A stretch of DNA of 64,000 bases from an uncultured Oscillibacter sp. (GCA_910576865.1 CAJTKE010000016.1:3726-67725); one strand, 5' to 3'. Positions 24,031 to 31,872 are shown, numbered from the stretch's first letter. A program made the numbers and translations. The notes: generated from the letters alone by a model not told the origin.

Positions 24031-26577
24031 TTTTTTGCTGTAGGGCGTCCCCTCCAGGGGCAGGGAGGTGCGGCGCCTGCCGTCGTAGCGGAAGTAGGCG
24101 TCGGCGATGGCGGGAGCGGTGGGAATGGAGGTGATCTCCCCGATGCCGATGGCCCCGCAGGCCACGTCCAGCCCCTCCTTCTCCACGATGATGGGGACGA
24201 TCTCCGGAATCTGATTGGCCCGGAACAGGCCCAGGGTGCCGAATTTCGCCTTGGGCTTGCAGTCCTCAAGGGGGTAGCGCTCCGTCAGGGCGAAGCCCAT
24301 GGACATCACCACGCCGCCCTCGATCTGGCCCTCGATGGACAGGGGGTTCACCGCCTTGCCCACGTCGTGGGCGGCGATGAGCTGCTTCAGTTTTCCGTCG
24401 TCGTCCAGGACGCAGACCTGGGTGGCGTAGCCGTAGGCGATGTGGCTGACGGGGTTGGGCACGTCGGCCCCCAGGGGGTCCGTCTTGCCCAGATACTCGC
24501 CTCGGAACTCCCTGCCGTTCAGAGAGGCCAAGCCCCCTTCCTCCAGAGCCGCTTTCAGGTCCTGACAGGCCCGGCGGCAGGCCTCGCCGGTGAACAGGGT
24601 CTGCCGGGAGCCGGAGGTGGTGCCGGAGTCCGGCGCGGAATAGGTGTTGGACCGCTCGTAGACCACGTCCTCATGCCGGAGGCCCGTCTGGTCGCAGACC
24701 ATCTGGGTCAGCACCGTACCCAGGCCCTGGCCGATGCAGGAGGCCCCGGCGAAGATGTGGACCTTCCCATCCTCCACCGTCAGCCGGACCCGGCCCGTGT
24801 CCGGGATGCCCACGCCCACGCCGGCGTTTTTCATGGCGCAGGCGAGGCCGGCGTATTTGGCCTTTTCATAGTAGGGCTTCACGGCCTCCAGGGTCTCCAC
24901 AAGGCCGGTGGACTCGTCCACGATCTGCCCGTTGGGCAGCTCCTGCCCCGGGCGGATGGCGTTGCGCCAGCGGATCTCCCAGGGGCTGATGCCCACCAGG
25001 TCCGCCATCTGGTTCAGCAGGGTCTCGATGCAGAAGCAGGTCTGGGTGACGCCGAAGCCCCGGAAGGCCCCGGCGGGGGGATTGTTGGTGTAATAAGCCC
25101 AGCCGTCAATCTCGAAGTTCTGGTAGTTGTAGGGTCCGGCGGCGTGGGTGCAGGCCCGCTCCAGCACCGGCCCGCCCAGGGAGGCGTATGCCCCCGTGTC
25201 CGCGATGACCTCGGCGGCCACGCCCTGGATGATGCCGTTCTCGTCACAGCCCAGGGAGAACTCCATCTCCATGGGGTGCCGCTTGGGATGGATCAGCAGG
25301 CTCTCCGCCCGGGTGAGCTTCACCTTCACCGGGCGCTTGGTCAGCCAAGCCACCAGGGCGGCGTGGTGCTGGACCGTCACGTCCTCCTTGCCGCCGAAGC
25401 CGCCGCCCACCAGACAGTTCCGGACCTTCACCTTCTCCGCCGGGAGGCCCAGCATGCCCATGGTCTCGTGCTGGGTGTCATAGGCCCCCTGGTCCGTGGA
25501 GAGGATCATCACCCCGTCCCCGTCGGGATACGCCACGGCGCACTCGGGCTCCAGGAAGGCATGCTCCGTCCAGGGGGTGTAGAACCGCTGGGTCAGCATG
25601 TACTTGCTCTTGGCGATGGCCTCCGCCGGGTTGCCCCGCTGGATGTGCTTGTGAGTCAGCAGGTTCCCCTCCCGGTGAACCAGGGGGGCGTCGGGCAGCA
25701 TGGCCTCCCGGGGGCTGCGGACACAGGGCAGCTCCTCATAGTCCACCTTCACCAGGGCCTTGGCCTTCGCCAGGGTCTCCTGATCCTCCGCGGCCACGAG
25801 GCAGATGGCGTCTCCCAGGTAATGGGTGATGTCTCCCACGGCGATCATGGTGTCCCAGTCCTTTTTCAGGTGGCCCACCTTGTTGTTGCCGGGAATGTCG
25901 GCGGCGGTGAACACGCCCACCACACCGGGCAGGGCTTTGGCCTCCTCGGCGTGAATCGCCAGGACCCGGGCCCGGGGATAGGCGGAGCGGACGGCGCTGG
26001 CGTAAATCATGCCGTCCATGTAGACGTCGTCGGGGTAGAGCCCCGTGCCGGTGACCTTCTCCTCCACGTCCACCCGGGGGACCCGGGCGCCCAGGGACCA
26101 GTGGTCGGGAATCTCCGGCACCTCCCCCGCCCGGAACAGCTCCGCCGCCAGGAGGATGGCGTCGATGATCTTCACATAGCCGGTACACCGGCAGATGTTG
26201 TTTCGGATGGCGAAGGCCGCCTCCTCCCGGGTGGGATTCTGATTCCCGTCCAGAAGGGCCTTGGCGCACATGACCATGCCCGGGATGCAGAAGCCGCACT
26301 GGACCGCCCCGGCTTGGCCGAAGGCGTATGTATAGACGTCTTTTTCAAAGTCCGTCAGGCCCTCCACGGTGAGGACGCTCTTCCCCTCCAGCTTGTCTGT
26401 CTGGGGGATGCAGGCCCGGGTGGGCTTGCCGTTGATCAGAACCGTGCAGGTGCCGCAGGCGCCTTCGCTGCACCCGTCCTTCACGGAGGTCAGCCCCAGC
26501 TCGTCCCGCAGGAAGCGGATCAGCTTCTGATTGTTCTCCACGGTCACAGGTCTGCCGTTTACGGTAAATGCCGCCAT
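24028..26577 (-). CDS. Fused 2Fe-2S/molybdopterin xanthine dehydrogenase (selenium-dependent type)
   Basis: 849 aa single-chain enzyme. Residues 1-160 hold two [2Fe-2S] domains ('CSEGACGTCTVLINGK', 'CGFCIPGM', 'CRCTGY'). The rest is the molybdenum-binding part with 'GGGFGGKEDVTVQHHAAL', 'AGAFRGFGVTQ', 'ASCIGQGLGT' and the C-terminal 'AIGIGEITSIPTAPAI' bearing the catalytic Glu. No FAD domain. Length, fusion order and 'FLRDELGLTSVKDGCSEGACGTC' match the selenium-dependent molybdenum hydroxylase group, where selenium is a labile Mo ligand, not selenocysteine. It has a strong promoter with two copies of the putative purine operator. Confidence 0.87.
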   Translation of the reverse strand: MAAFTVNGRPVTVENNQKLIRFLRDELGLTSVKDGCSEGACGTCTVLINGKPTRACIPQTDKLEGKSVLTVEGLTDFEKDVYTYAFGQAGAVQCGFCIPGMVMCAKALLDGNQNPTREEAAFAIRNNICRCTGYVKIIDAILLAAELFRAGEVPEIPDHWSLGARVPRVDVEEKVTGTGLYPDDVYMDGMIYASAVRSAYPRARVLAIHAEEAKALPGVVGVFTAADIPGNNKVGHLKKDWDTMIAVGDITHYLGDAICLVAAEDQETLAKAKALVKVDYEELPCVRSPREAMLPDAPLVHREGNLLTHKHIQRGNPAEAIAKSKYMLTQRFYTPWTEHAFLEPECAVAYPDGDGVMILSTDQGAYDTQHETMGMLGLPAEKVKVRNCLVGGGFGGKEDVTVQHHAALVAWLTKRPVKVKLTRAESLLIHPKRHPMEMEFSLGCDENGIIQGVAAEVIADTGAYASLGGPVLERACTHAAGPYNYQNFEIDGWAYYTNNPPAGAFRGFGVTQTCFCIETLLNQMADLVGISPWEIRWRNAIRPGQELPNGQIVDESTGLVETLEAVKPYYEKAKYAGLACAMKNAGVGVGIPDTGRVRLTVEDGKVHIFAGASCIGQGLGTVLTQMVCDQTGLRHEDVVYERSNTYSAPDSGTTSGSRQTLFTGEACRRACQDLKAALEEGGLASLNGREFRGEYLGKTDPLGADVPNPVSHIAYGYATQVCVLDDDGKLKQLIAAHDVGKAVNPLSIEGQIEGGVVMSMGFALTERYPLEDCKPKAKFGTLGLFRANQIPEIVPIIVEKEGLDVACGAIGIGEITSIPTAPAIADAYFRYDGRRRTSLPLEGTPYSKK

Positions 26578-26632
26578 AAAAAACTCCTTGCTTCCGTGCC
26601 CGCCCTCGGTCCCACGGCCTTGTTGTATTCAG

Positions 26633-26646
26633 AAAGGTCGACCTTT
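26633..26646. promoter_or_regulatory. Putative purine operator, site 1 (xdh)
   Basis: Perfect 14-bp palindrome AAAGGTCGACCTTT just downstream of the predicted transcription start of the fused dehydrogenase gene. The same palindrome lies in the promoter of the xanthine/uracil permease (47221-47236). Confidence 0.75.
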
Positions 26647-26658
26647 CCGCTATTGTCT

Positions 26659-26687
26659 ATTATACATGAAGGCCGACCTATAATCAA
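26659..26687 (-). promoter_or_regulatory. Promoter of the fused xanthine dehydrogenase, with operator site 2
   Basis: Minus-strand TTGATT (26687-26682), 17-base spacer, TATAAT (26664-26659). The spacer contains AAGGCCGACCTAT (26669-26681), an imperfect second copy of the operator, centred 35 bp from site 1. Operators overlapping and following the promoter suggest repression. Confidence 0.75.
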
Positions 26688-26717
26688 GGACACTTTTGTC
26701 ATTTCGTTATTCTATAT

Positions 26718-27350
26718 TCAGTCTAACGGTGGGAGCTCCCAGCCCACCGCCAAGGCGCCCTTCCGGACGGAGACCCGGGCCTCCGGTTCCAGAATATGGT
26801 TGCTGACGCCCAGGGGGAAATCCGGCGTCAGGACGGCGTTTTCCAGGGTGTACTGGACCCCCGTCTCGTCCACGCCCTCCGCCCGGTCCCCCAGGCAGAA
26901 GACCGAGAGCAGCCCCCACTCCACCGTTTTCGTCACCCGGATCTCCCCGTTCTCGATCACCGTCCAGAGGAAGTCGTCGCCGAAGAGGAAGCCCAGGCAT
27001 CCCCTCCGGCGGAGGAACAGCAGGGACTGGAGGTTGGCCAGGGTGTGGTCCAGGCGCTTGCCGCCGGTGCCGCCGTAGATGAGGAAGTCCGTACAGCCCT
27101 CCTCCAGCCCGGCCCGGATGGCGGCCAGGGTGTCCGTGTCGTCCTTCTCCACCGGCAGGCGGCGGACCTGGGCAAAGTCCGCCGGGGGTTCCATGGAGTC
27201 GAAGTCCCCGATCAGCAGGTCCGGCCGGACCCGCGCCTCCAGACAGGCGCGATAGCCCGCGTCGGCGGCGATGACAAAATCCCCGGGGTCCCCGGGGCGC
27301 TCCCGCAGACCATAAAAGCTCCCGGCGGCGAAGATGAAGCAGCGTTTCAT
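26718..27350 (-). CDS. thiN: Thiamine diphosphokinase
   Basis: 210 aa. Converts thiamine to thiamine diphosphate, the cofactor of Dxs. 'LLIGDFDSME' and 'EKDDTDTLAAI' are the catalytic Asp-rich motifs, followed by 'GGTGGKRLDHTLANLQSL'. Start at ATG 27350 behind AAGGAG. A TATAAT lies at 27384-27379 on this strand but without a clear -35. Monocistronic. Confidence 0.92.
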   Translation of the reverse strand: MKRCFIFAAGSFYGLRERPGDPGDFVIAADAGYRACLEARVRPDLLIGDFDSMEPPADFAQVRRLPVEKDDTDTLAAIRAGLEEGCTDFLIYGGTGGKRLDHTLANLQSLLFLRRRGCLGFLFGDDFLWTVIENGEIRVTKTVEWGLLSVFCLGDRAEGVDETGVQYTLENAVLTPDFPLGVSNHILEPEARVSVRKGALAVGWELPPLD

Positions 27351-27452
27351 AAAAGCTCTCCTTGTCTCGAATAAAATCATTATACAGTTTCTGTCAGAAA
27401 AACGCCAGCGGCTCCCGGGAAAAATTTTTCCGGGATTTTTTTGTCCCTCCTC

Positions 27453-27493
27453 TTGACAGAAACGATTGTTCGAGTTACAATGTAATCGAACAA
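27453..27493 (+). promoter_or_regulatory. Promoter with overlapping 28-bp inverted repeat (radical SAM operon)
   Basis: TTGACA (27453-27458), 17-base spacer, TACAAT (27476-27481). An inverted repeat TTGTTCGA-G-TTACA-A-TGTAA-TCGAACAA (27466-27493) covers the -10 box. One extra G breaks perfect symmetry. A repressor site is likely; the regulator is unknown. Confidence 0.75.
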
Positions 27494-27524
27494 AATTTTT
27501 ATCACGAGGCAGGAGGGATTCATC

Positions 27525-27713
27525 ATGACCGGCTGGACGTTTTTCCTCGTCATTCTGGGCGCGGCGGTCCTCACCGCCCAGCTCTTCCGACTGATCGACC
27601 TCATCGAGCGGCCCTCCCGGCGGAGCCGCCGGGAGACCGCCCTCTCCGCCGCCTGGAACGTGCGCCTGTGGAGCGGACTGGACAAGGGACCATGGACGTC
27701 CTGGAGAAGCTGA
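27525..27713 (+). CDS. Small single-span membrane protein, unknown
   Basis: 62 aa. One N-terminal membrane segment (about residues 4-22, 'WTFFLVILGAAVLTAQLF') followed by a basic tail rich in Arg. It is preceded by AGGAGGG, the best ribosome site in this operon, and its end overlaps the start of the radical SAM gene by 22 bases in another frame. This suggests translational coupling. No family recognised. Confidence 0.55.
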   Translation: MTGWTFFLVILGAAVLTAQLFRLIDLIERPSRRSRRETALSAAWNVRLWSGLDKGPWTSWRS

Positions 27714-28966
27714 CCGTCCTCACCGACGCCGCCAAGTATGACGCCGCCTGCACCTCCAGCGGAGGGACCCGGACCGCGAAAAAGGGATATATCGGCAACA
27801 CCTCCACCGCCCAGGCGGGCTGCTGCCACACCTTCTCCGCCGACGGGCGCTGTGTCACCCTGCTGAAGGTGCTGCTGACCAACCGCTGTGTGTACGACTG
27901 CAAATACTGCGTCAACCGCCGGAGCAACGAGACGAGGCGGGCGGCCTTCACCCCGGAGGAGCTGGCGGACCTCACCATTCAGTTCTACCGGCGGAACTAC
28001 ATTGAGGGGCTGTTTCTCTCCTCCGGGGTCTTCCGGAGTCCGGACTACACCACGGAGCTGATGATCCGCTGTCTGGCCCTCCTCCGGGAGCGGTACCGCT
28101 TCAACGGCTACATTCACGCCAAGGCCATTCCCGGCACGTCGCCGGAGCTGGTGGAGCGGCTGGGCTTCCTGGCGGACCGGCTCAGCGTGAACATCGAGCT
28201 GCCCTCGGAGACGGGCCTCCGGTCCCTGGCCCCGGACAAGACGAAGGGGGCCATTCTGGCCCCCATGCGGCAGATTCAGACCCGGAACCGGCAGAGCCGG
28301 GAGGAACTGGTGAAGTACCGCCACGCCCCCCGCTTCGCCCCCGCCGGGCAGAGCACCCAGCTCATCGTGGGGGCCACCCGGGACACGGACTTTCACATCC
28401 TCCGGCTGACCCAGGGTCTTTACGACCGCTACGGCCTGAAGCGCGTGTTCTACTCCGCTTACGTCCCCGTGGTGGAACACGCCCTCCTCCCCGCTAAAGA
28501 CGTGAAGCCGCCCCTGCTGCGGGAGCACCGGCTCTATCAGGCGGACTGGCTGCTGCGGTTCTACGGCTTCCGGGCGGAGGAGCTGCTGGACGAGGGAAAC
28601 CAGGACTTCGACACCCGGGTGGACCCGAAATGCAGCTGGGCCCTGGCCCATCTGGATTTTTTCCCGGTGGAGGTCAACACCGCCGCCTACGAGACCCTGC
28701 TGCGGATTCCCGGCGTAGGGGTCACCTCCGCCCGGCGGATTTTGAGCGCCCGGCGGGTGGGGCCCCTTCACATTGACAATCTGCGGAAGCTGGGGGTCGT
28801 GATGAAGCGGGCCCAGTACTTCCTCACCGCCTCCGGCAGGATGGCGGAGGGACTGCGCTTCACGCCGGACAGCCTCCTCCGGGGACTCATCGCCGCGGAG
28901 CGGCCCCTGCTTCCCCAGCAGGAGGCGGTGCAGCTGTCCCTGTTCGATCAAACGGAAACCGCCTGA
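27692..28966 (+). CDS. Radical SAM protein, putative DNA modification/repair (TIGR03916-like)
   Basis: 424 aa. The radical SAM cluster motif C-x3-C-x2-C is in 'LTNRCVYDCKYCVNRR' (about residues 62-77). A helix-hairpin-helix 'LLRIPGVGVTSARRILSARR' near residues 335-355 suggests nucleic acid binding. Family knowledge: this group co-occurs with the glycosylase-like TIGR03915 protein, here the next gene, and is labelled putative DNA modification/repair without proven activity. The ATG at 27692 has a weak ribosome site and overlaps the small upstream gene. Confidence 0.87.
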   Translation: MDVLEKLTVLTDAAKYDAACTSSGGTRTAKKGYIGNTSTAQAGCCHTFSADGRCVTLLKVLLTNRCVYDCKYCVNRRSNETRRAAFTPEELADLTIQFYRRNYIEGLFLSSGVFRSPDYTTELMIRCLALLRERYRFNGYIHAKAIPGTSPELVERLGFLADRLSVNIELPSETGLRSLAPDKTKGAILAPMRQIQTRNRQSREELVKYRHAPRFAPAGQSTQLIVGATRDTDFHILRLTQGLYDRYGLKRVFYSAYVPVVEHALLPAKDVKPPLLREHRLYQADWLLRFYGFRAEELLDEGNQDFDTRVDPKCSWALAHLDFFPVEVNTAAYETLLRIPGVGVTSARRILSARRVGPLHIDNLRKLGVVMKRAQYFLTASGRMAEGLRFTPDSLLRGLIAAERPLLPQQEAVQLSLFDQTETA

Positions 28967-28983
28967 CGAAACGGCTCTTCACC

Positions 28984-29838
28984 ATGGACATCATCTACCT
29001 CTACGACGGCAGCTTCGAGGGCTTCCTCTCCTGCGTCTTCGACAGCTACGCCCACAAAGAAAGCCCCGCCGGGTTCTTCTCCGGCGAGGACGCGGTCTGC
29101 ACACTGTTCGATTCCCGGACGGTCCCCACGGACCCGGACCACGCCGCCCGGGTCCTGCGGAAGATGGCCGCCCTGTCCCCGGAGGCCGCCGTGCTGCTCC
29201 GGCGGGGCTTCCTCACCTGCCTGCCGGAGAAGGAGCTGTACCTGTTCCGTCTGGTGGCCAAGCTCCTCCGGGAGGGGCCCGGCTTCCTTCGGGACCGCTC
29301 CGACGAAACGCTGTATCCGGTCATCCGGGCCGTCCGGCACCTGAACGGGGAGGTCCACCTGCTGAAGGGCTTCGTCCGCTTCTCGGACCTGGGGGGCGTG
29401 CTGGGGAGCGAGATTGAGCCCAAGAACCGGGTCCTGCCGGAGCTGGCCGGGCACTTCACGGCCCGGTTTCACAACGAGCGCTTCTTCCTCTACGACCGCA
29501 CCCACAAGGAGGCCTTGTTCCACGTCCCCGGCCGGTCCGTCATCCGGCCCCTGGCGGACTTCCAGATGGCCCCGCCGGACGAGGCGGAGGCCCGTTACCG
29601 CCTGCTGTGGAAACGGTTCTACGACACCATCGCCATCAAGGAGCGGGAGAACCCCCGGCTGCGGATGAGCAACATGCCCAAGCGCTACTGGGGCACCATG
29701 ACGGAGTTCCAGGGGGAGGACTGGTTCAAGCCTCGAACATCTCCCGAAGCCGTTTCAGGCCCCGGCGCTCCAGCCGGGATATCTGCACCTGGGACACCCC
29801 CACCACCCGGGCCGTCTGGTCCTGGGTCAGGCCCTTGA
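28984..29838 (+). CDS. TIGR03915 family putative DNA metabolism protein (DUF4130)
   Basis: 284 aa. 'IYLYDGSFEGFLSCVFDSY' at the N-terminus and 'GFVRFSDL' in the middle are typical of the family paired with the radical SAM protein; a uracil-DNA-glycosylase-like role has been suggested for it. The family core normally ends near 'YWGTMTEFQGEDWF' (about residue 248). Here the frame runs on for about 36 low-complexity Pro/Gly/Ser residues, entirely antisense to the end of sigF. It starts 17 bases after the radical SAM stop. Confidence 0.83.
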   Translation: MDIIYLYDGSFEGFLSCVFDSYAHKESPAGFFSGEDAVCTLFDSRTVPTDPDHAARVLRKMAALSPEAAVLLRRGFLTCLPEKELYLFRLVAKLLREGPGFLRDRSDETLYPVIRAVRHLNGEVHLLKGFVRFSDLGGVLGSEIEPKNRVLPELAGHFTARFHNERFFLYDRTHKEALFHVPGRSVIRPLADFQMAPPDEAEARYRLLWKRFYDTIAIKERENPRLRMSNMPKRYWGTMTEFQGEDWFKPRTSPEAVSGPGAPAGISAPGTPPPPGPSGPGSGP

Positions 29839-30430
29839 AATACCGGAGGAGGATGGTCATCCGCTCCTTCTCCGGCAGGCGGTCGATGGCCTCCCGGAGG
29901 GCGATGCGCTCCACCAGCCCCTCCTCCGGGGCCTCGGTGCCCAGAGAGCCCTCCAGGGTCAGCCCCTCCGCCGTCTCCTGCTGGAGGGACTCCGGCGCGT
30001 CGGTGGCCAGATCCGTCCGGGCGATTTCCTCCGGCGTCAGGCCCGTGGCCTCCGACAGCTCCGACAGGGCCGGCTCCCGGCCCAGCTCGTGGCGGAGGCG
30101 CTCCCGGGCGGTGTAGAGGGTCTGGGCCTGCTCCCGGATGCCCCGCCCCACCTTCACCGCACCGTCGTCCCGGAGGAAGCGGCGGATCTCCCCCGCGATC
30201 TTGGGGACGGCGTAGGTGGAAAAGCAGGTGCCGTAGTCGAAGTCAAACCCCTGGACCGCCTTCAGAAAGCCCAGGCAGCCCAGTTGATATAAATCGTCCG
30301 GCTCCACGCCCCTGCCGTAGTACCGCCGGACCACGCTCCAGATCAGGCCGTTGTTCTCGATGACCGCCCGCTCGCAGGCGTCCCGGTCCCCCTGCTGGGC
30401 CGCCCGGAGGAGCTCCAGCGCGGCGCTCAT
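29726..30430 (-). CDS. sigF: RNA polymerase sporulation sigma factor SigF
   Basis: 234 aa, first forespore-specific sigma factor. Region 2 'DDLYQLGCLGFLKAVQGFDFDYGTCFSTYAVPKIAGEIRRFLRDD' style sequence and the region 4 helix-turn-helix 'LTQDQTARVVGVSQVQISRLERR' are intact. Third gene of spoIIA, overlapping spoIIAB by 4 bases. Its last 113 bases are overlapped by the convergent TIGR03915 gene. Confidence 0.94.
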   Translation of the reverse strand: MSAALELLRAAQQGDRDACERAVIENNGLIWSVVRRYYGRGVEPDDLYQLGCLGFLKAVQGFDFDYGTCFSTYAVPKIAGEIRRFLRDDGAVKVGRGIREQAQTLYTARERLRHELGREPALSELSEATGLTPEEIARTDLATDAPESLQQETAEGLTLEGSLGTEAPEEGLVERIALREAIDRLPEKERMTILLRYFKGLTQDQTARVVGVSQVQISRLERRGLKRLREMFEA

Positions 30431-30870
30431 TTCTTCAGCCGGGGAGCCAGCTTCTTCCGCATCACCACCGTGGTCCCCCTGTTCACGGCGGACCGCACCG
30501 TCACCGTGTCCATGAAGCTCTCCATGATGGTGAAGCCCATGCCGCTGCGCTCCTCCCCTCCGGTGGTGTACATGGGCTGCCGGGCCTTGTCCACATCGGG
30601 GATGCCCCGGCCCCGATCCTTCACCGTCAGCTCCAGCACGTTCCCCGGCAGGACCCGCATTTTCAGCGTCACGCCGCCGATGGCGTCCGGGTAGCCGTGG
30701 ACAATGGCGTTGGTCACCGCCTCGCTGACGGCGGTTTTGATGTCCTCCAGCTCGTTGAGTGTGGGGTCCAGCTGGGCGGCGAAGCAGGCCGCGGCGGAGC
30801 GGGCGAAGCTCTCGTTCCGGCTCTGACTGGGAAAGTCCATCGTGACCTCGTTGACTGCCTTGGTCCTCAT
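30427..30870 (-). CDS. spoIIAB: Anti-sigma F factor SpoIIAB
   Basis: 147 aa GHKL-type serine kinase and anti-sigma factor. 'EAVTNAIVHGYP' (N box), 'DRGRGIPDV' (G1) and 'ERSGMGFTIMESFMD' (G2) bind ATP. It holds SigF inactive and phosphorylates SpoIIAA. Good ribosome site AAGGAGG. Confidence 0.96.
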   Translation of the reverse strand: MRTKAVNEVTMDFPSQSRNESFARSAAACFAAQLDPTLNELEDIKTAVSEAVTNAIVHGYPDAIGGVTLKMRVLPGNVLELTVKDRGRGIPDVDKARQPMYTTGGEERSGMGFTIMESFMDTVTVRSAVNRGTTVVMRKKLAPRLKK

Positions 30871-30885
30871 GTATGTAAAACCTCC

Positions 30886-31191
30886 TTATTTGATCGTCAC
30901 CAGCCGGTTCACCCCTGCGGCCTCCAGCACCCGCCGGGCCTGGGGCGGCACGCCCCGCACCAGCAGCCCCCCGTCCAGCAGCTGCATCTTCTGCCGGGCC
31001 CGGAGAATTACCGCGATGCCGGAGCTGTCCATAAAGGTCACTCCCGACAGGTCCAGCACCAGCTTCCGGGGCAGGGCCGCGTCCAGGGCCTCCTCCATCT
31101 CCCGGAGGGCGGTCCGGGCCCCGTGGTGGTCCAGCTCCCCGCTGAGCTCCAGCAGCAGATTCCGGTCCGCGCTCTTTGCCAGGATCTCCAT
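30886..31191 (-). CDS. spoIIAA: Anti-sigma F factor antagonist SpoIIAA
   Basis: 101 aa STAS-domain protein. 'DLSGVTFMDSSGIAVILRA' contains the serine phosphorylated by SpoIIAB. ATG at 31191 follows GAGGGG; the open frame continues upstream but without family features. First gene of the complete spoIIAA-spoIIAB-sigF operon. I could not find a convincing sigma-H promoter upstream. Confidence 0.93.
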   Translation of the reverse strand: MEILAKSADRNLLLELSGELDHHGARTALREMEEALDAALPRKLVLDLSGVTFMDSSGIAVILRARQKMQLLDGGLLVRGVPPQARRVLEAAGVNRLVTIK

Positions 31192-31375
31192 AGTGTTCCC
31201 CTCTTTTGTCATAAAAATACCTGATTCGCCATTTTTTGCCCCGCCCTCCCGTGGGACGGGCTTTTCAAATTCGATGATAGCACGTCCCGCACCGGCTTTC
31301 TGTCGAAATCCATAAGAAGGACCTGGAAATTTTGGCAAAAAGTGAAAAAATTCCCGTCAGCCCTTGAAACACCAG

Positions 31376-31410
31376 CGCCCGCCGTTTTCAACGGTGGGCG
31401 TTTCCATTTT
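31376..31410 (+). terminator. Possible terminator insulating the blaI operon
   Basis: An 11-bp stem (CGCCCGCCGTT with AACGGTGGGCG, one G-U) and a T-rich tail TTTCCATTTT, 16 bases before the blaI -35 box. The rest of the 303-base gap between spoIIAA and blaI (31192-31494) shows no gene. Confidence 0.45.
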
Positions 31411-31425
31411 GTAACCAATTCAAGG

Positions 31426-31465
31426 TTGACAAATGTCTACCTTCGTGCTATGCTTCAGGTAGACA
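31426..31465 (+). promoter_or_regulatory. Promoter and operator of the blaI-M56 operon
   Basis: TTGACA (31426-31431), 17-base spacer, TATGCT (31449-31454). An inverted repeat TGTCTACCT...AGGTAGACA (31434-31442 with 31457-31465) covers the spacer and -10 box, placed as expected for autorepression by the BlaI-type repressor. Confidence 0.8.
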
Positions 31466-31494
31466 GTCGTATACCTGATCAAGGAGGTGTTTTC

Positions 31495-31872
31495 ATGAAA
31501 ATTGAACTTTCCAACAGCGAGTGGAAGCTGATGCGCCGATTGTGGGACCGGGCCCCCAGCACCATCACGGAGCTGACGGCGGCTCTCCGGGAGGAGACCG
31601 GGTGGAGCAAGAACACCGTCATCACCATGCTTTCCCGGCTGGAGGCCAAGGGGGCCGTCCGCCACGAGGAGGGCGGAAAGGCCAAGCGGTATTACCCCGC
31701 CCTCCGGAAGGAGGACGCCGCCCGGGACGAGACGGAGAGCTTCCTCTCCAAGGTCTACGGCGGCAGCCTGGGCCTGATGATGAGCGCCATGGTGGAGAGC
31801 CGGCGACTCACCGAGTCCGACATCGCGGAGCTGTCCGCCATTCTGGACAAGGCGGGAGGTGAGGAGACATGA
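31495..31872 (+). CDS. BlaI/MecI/CopY family transcriptional repressor
   Basis: 125 aa winged helix-turn-helix repressor ('LSNSEWKLMRRLWDRAPSTITEL', 'WSKNTVITMLSRLEAKGAV'). Start at ATG 31495 behind AAGGAGGTG. It overlaps the following M56 sensor gene by 4 bases. In BlaI/BlaR1 systems the sensor protease relieves repression after binding a cell-wall-active signal. No beta-lactamase is adjacent. Confidence 0.93.
   Translation: MKIELSNSEWKLMRRLWDRAPSTITELTAALREETGWSKNTVITMLSRLEAKGAVRHEEGGKAKRYYPALRKEDAARDETESFLSKVYGGSLGLMMSAMVESRRLTESDIAELSAILDKAGGEET

Noticed and set aside
24028..26577. Selenocysteine in the fused dehydrogenase
   Set aside because: No in-frame TGA is present. In this enzyme group selenium is a labile ligand of molybdenum, not a selenocysteine residue.
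27466..27493. LexA (SOS) box in front of the radical SAM genes
   Set aside because: The Firmicutes LexA box has CGAAC-N4-GTTCG order. Here GTTCG comes first and CGAAC second with 13 bases between, so it is a different dyad.
31192..31418. Small open frames between spoIIAA and blaI
   Set aside because: Frames of up to about 70 codons on the minus strand lack a ribosome site and overlap hairpins and the upstream control region of spoIIAA.
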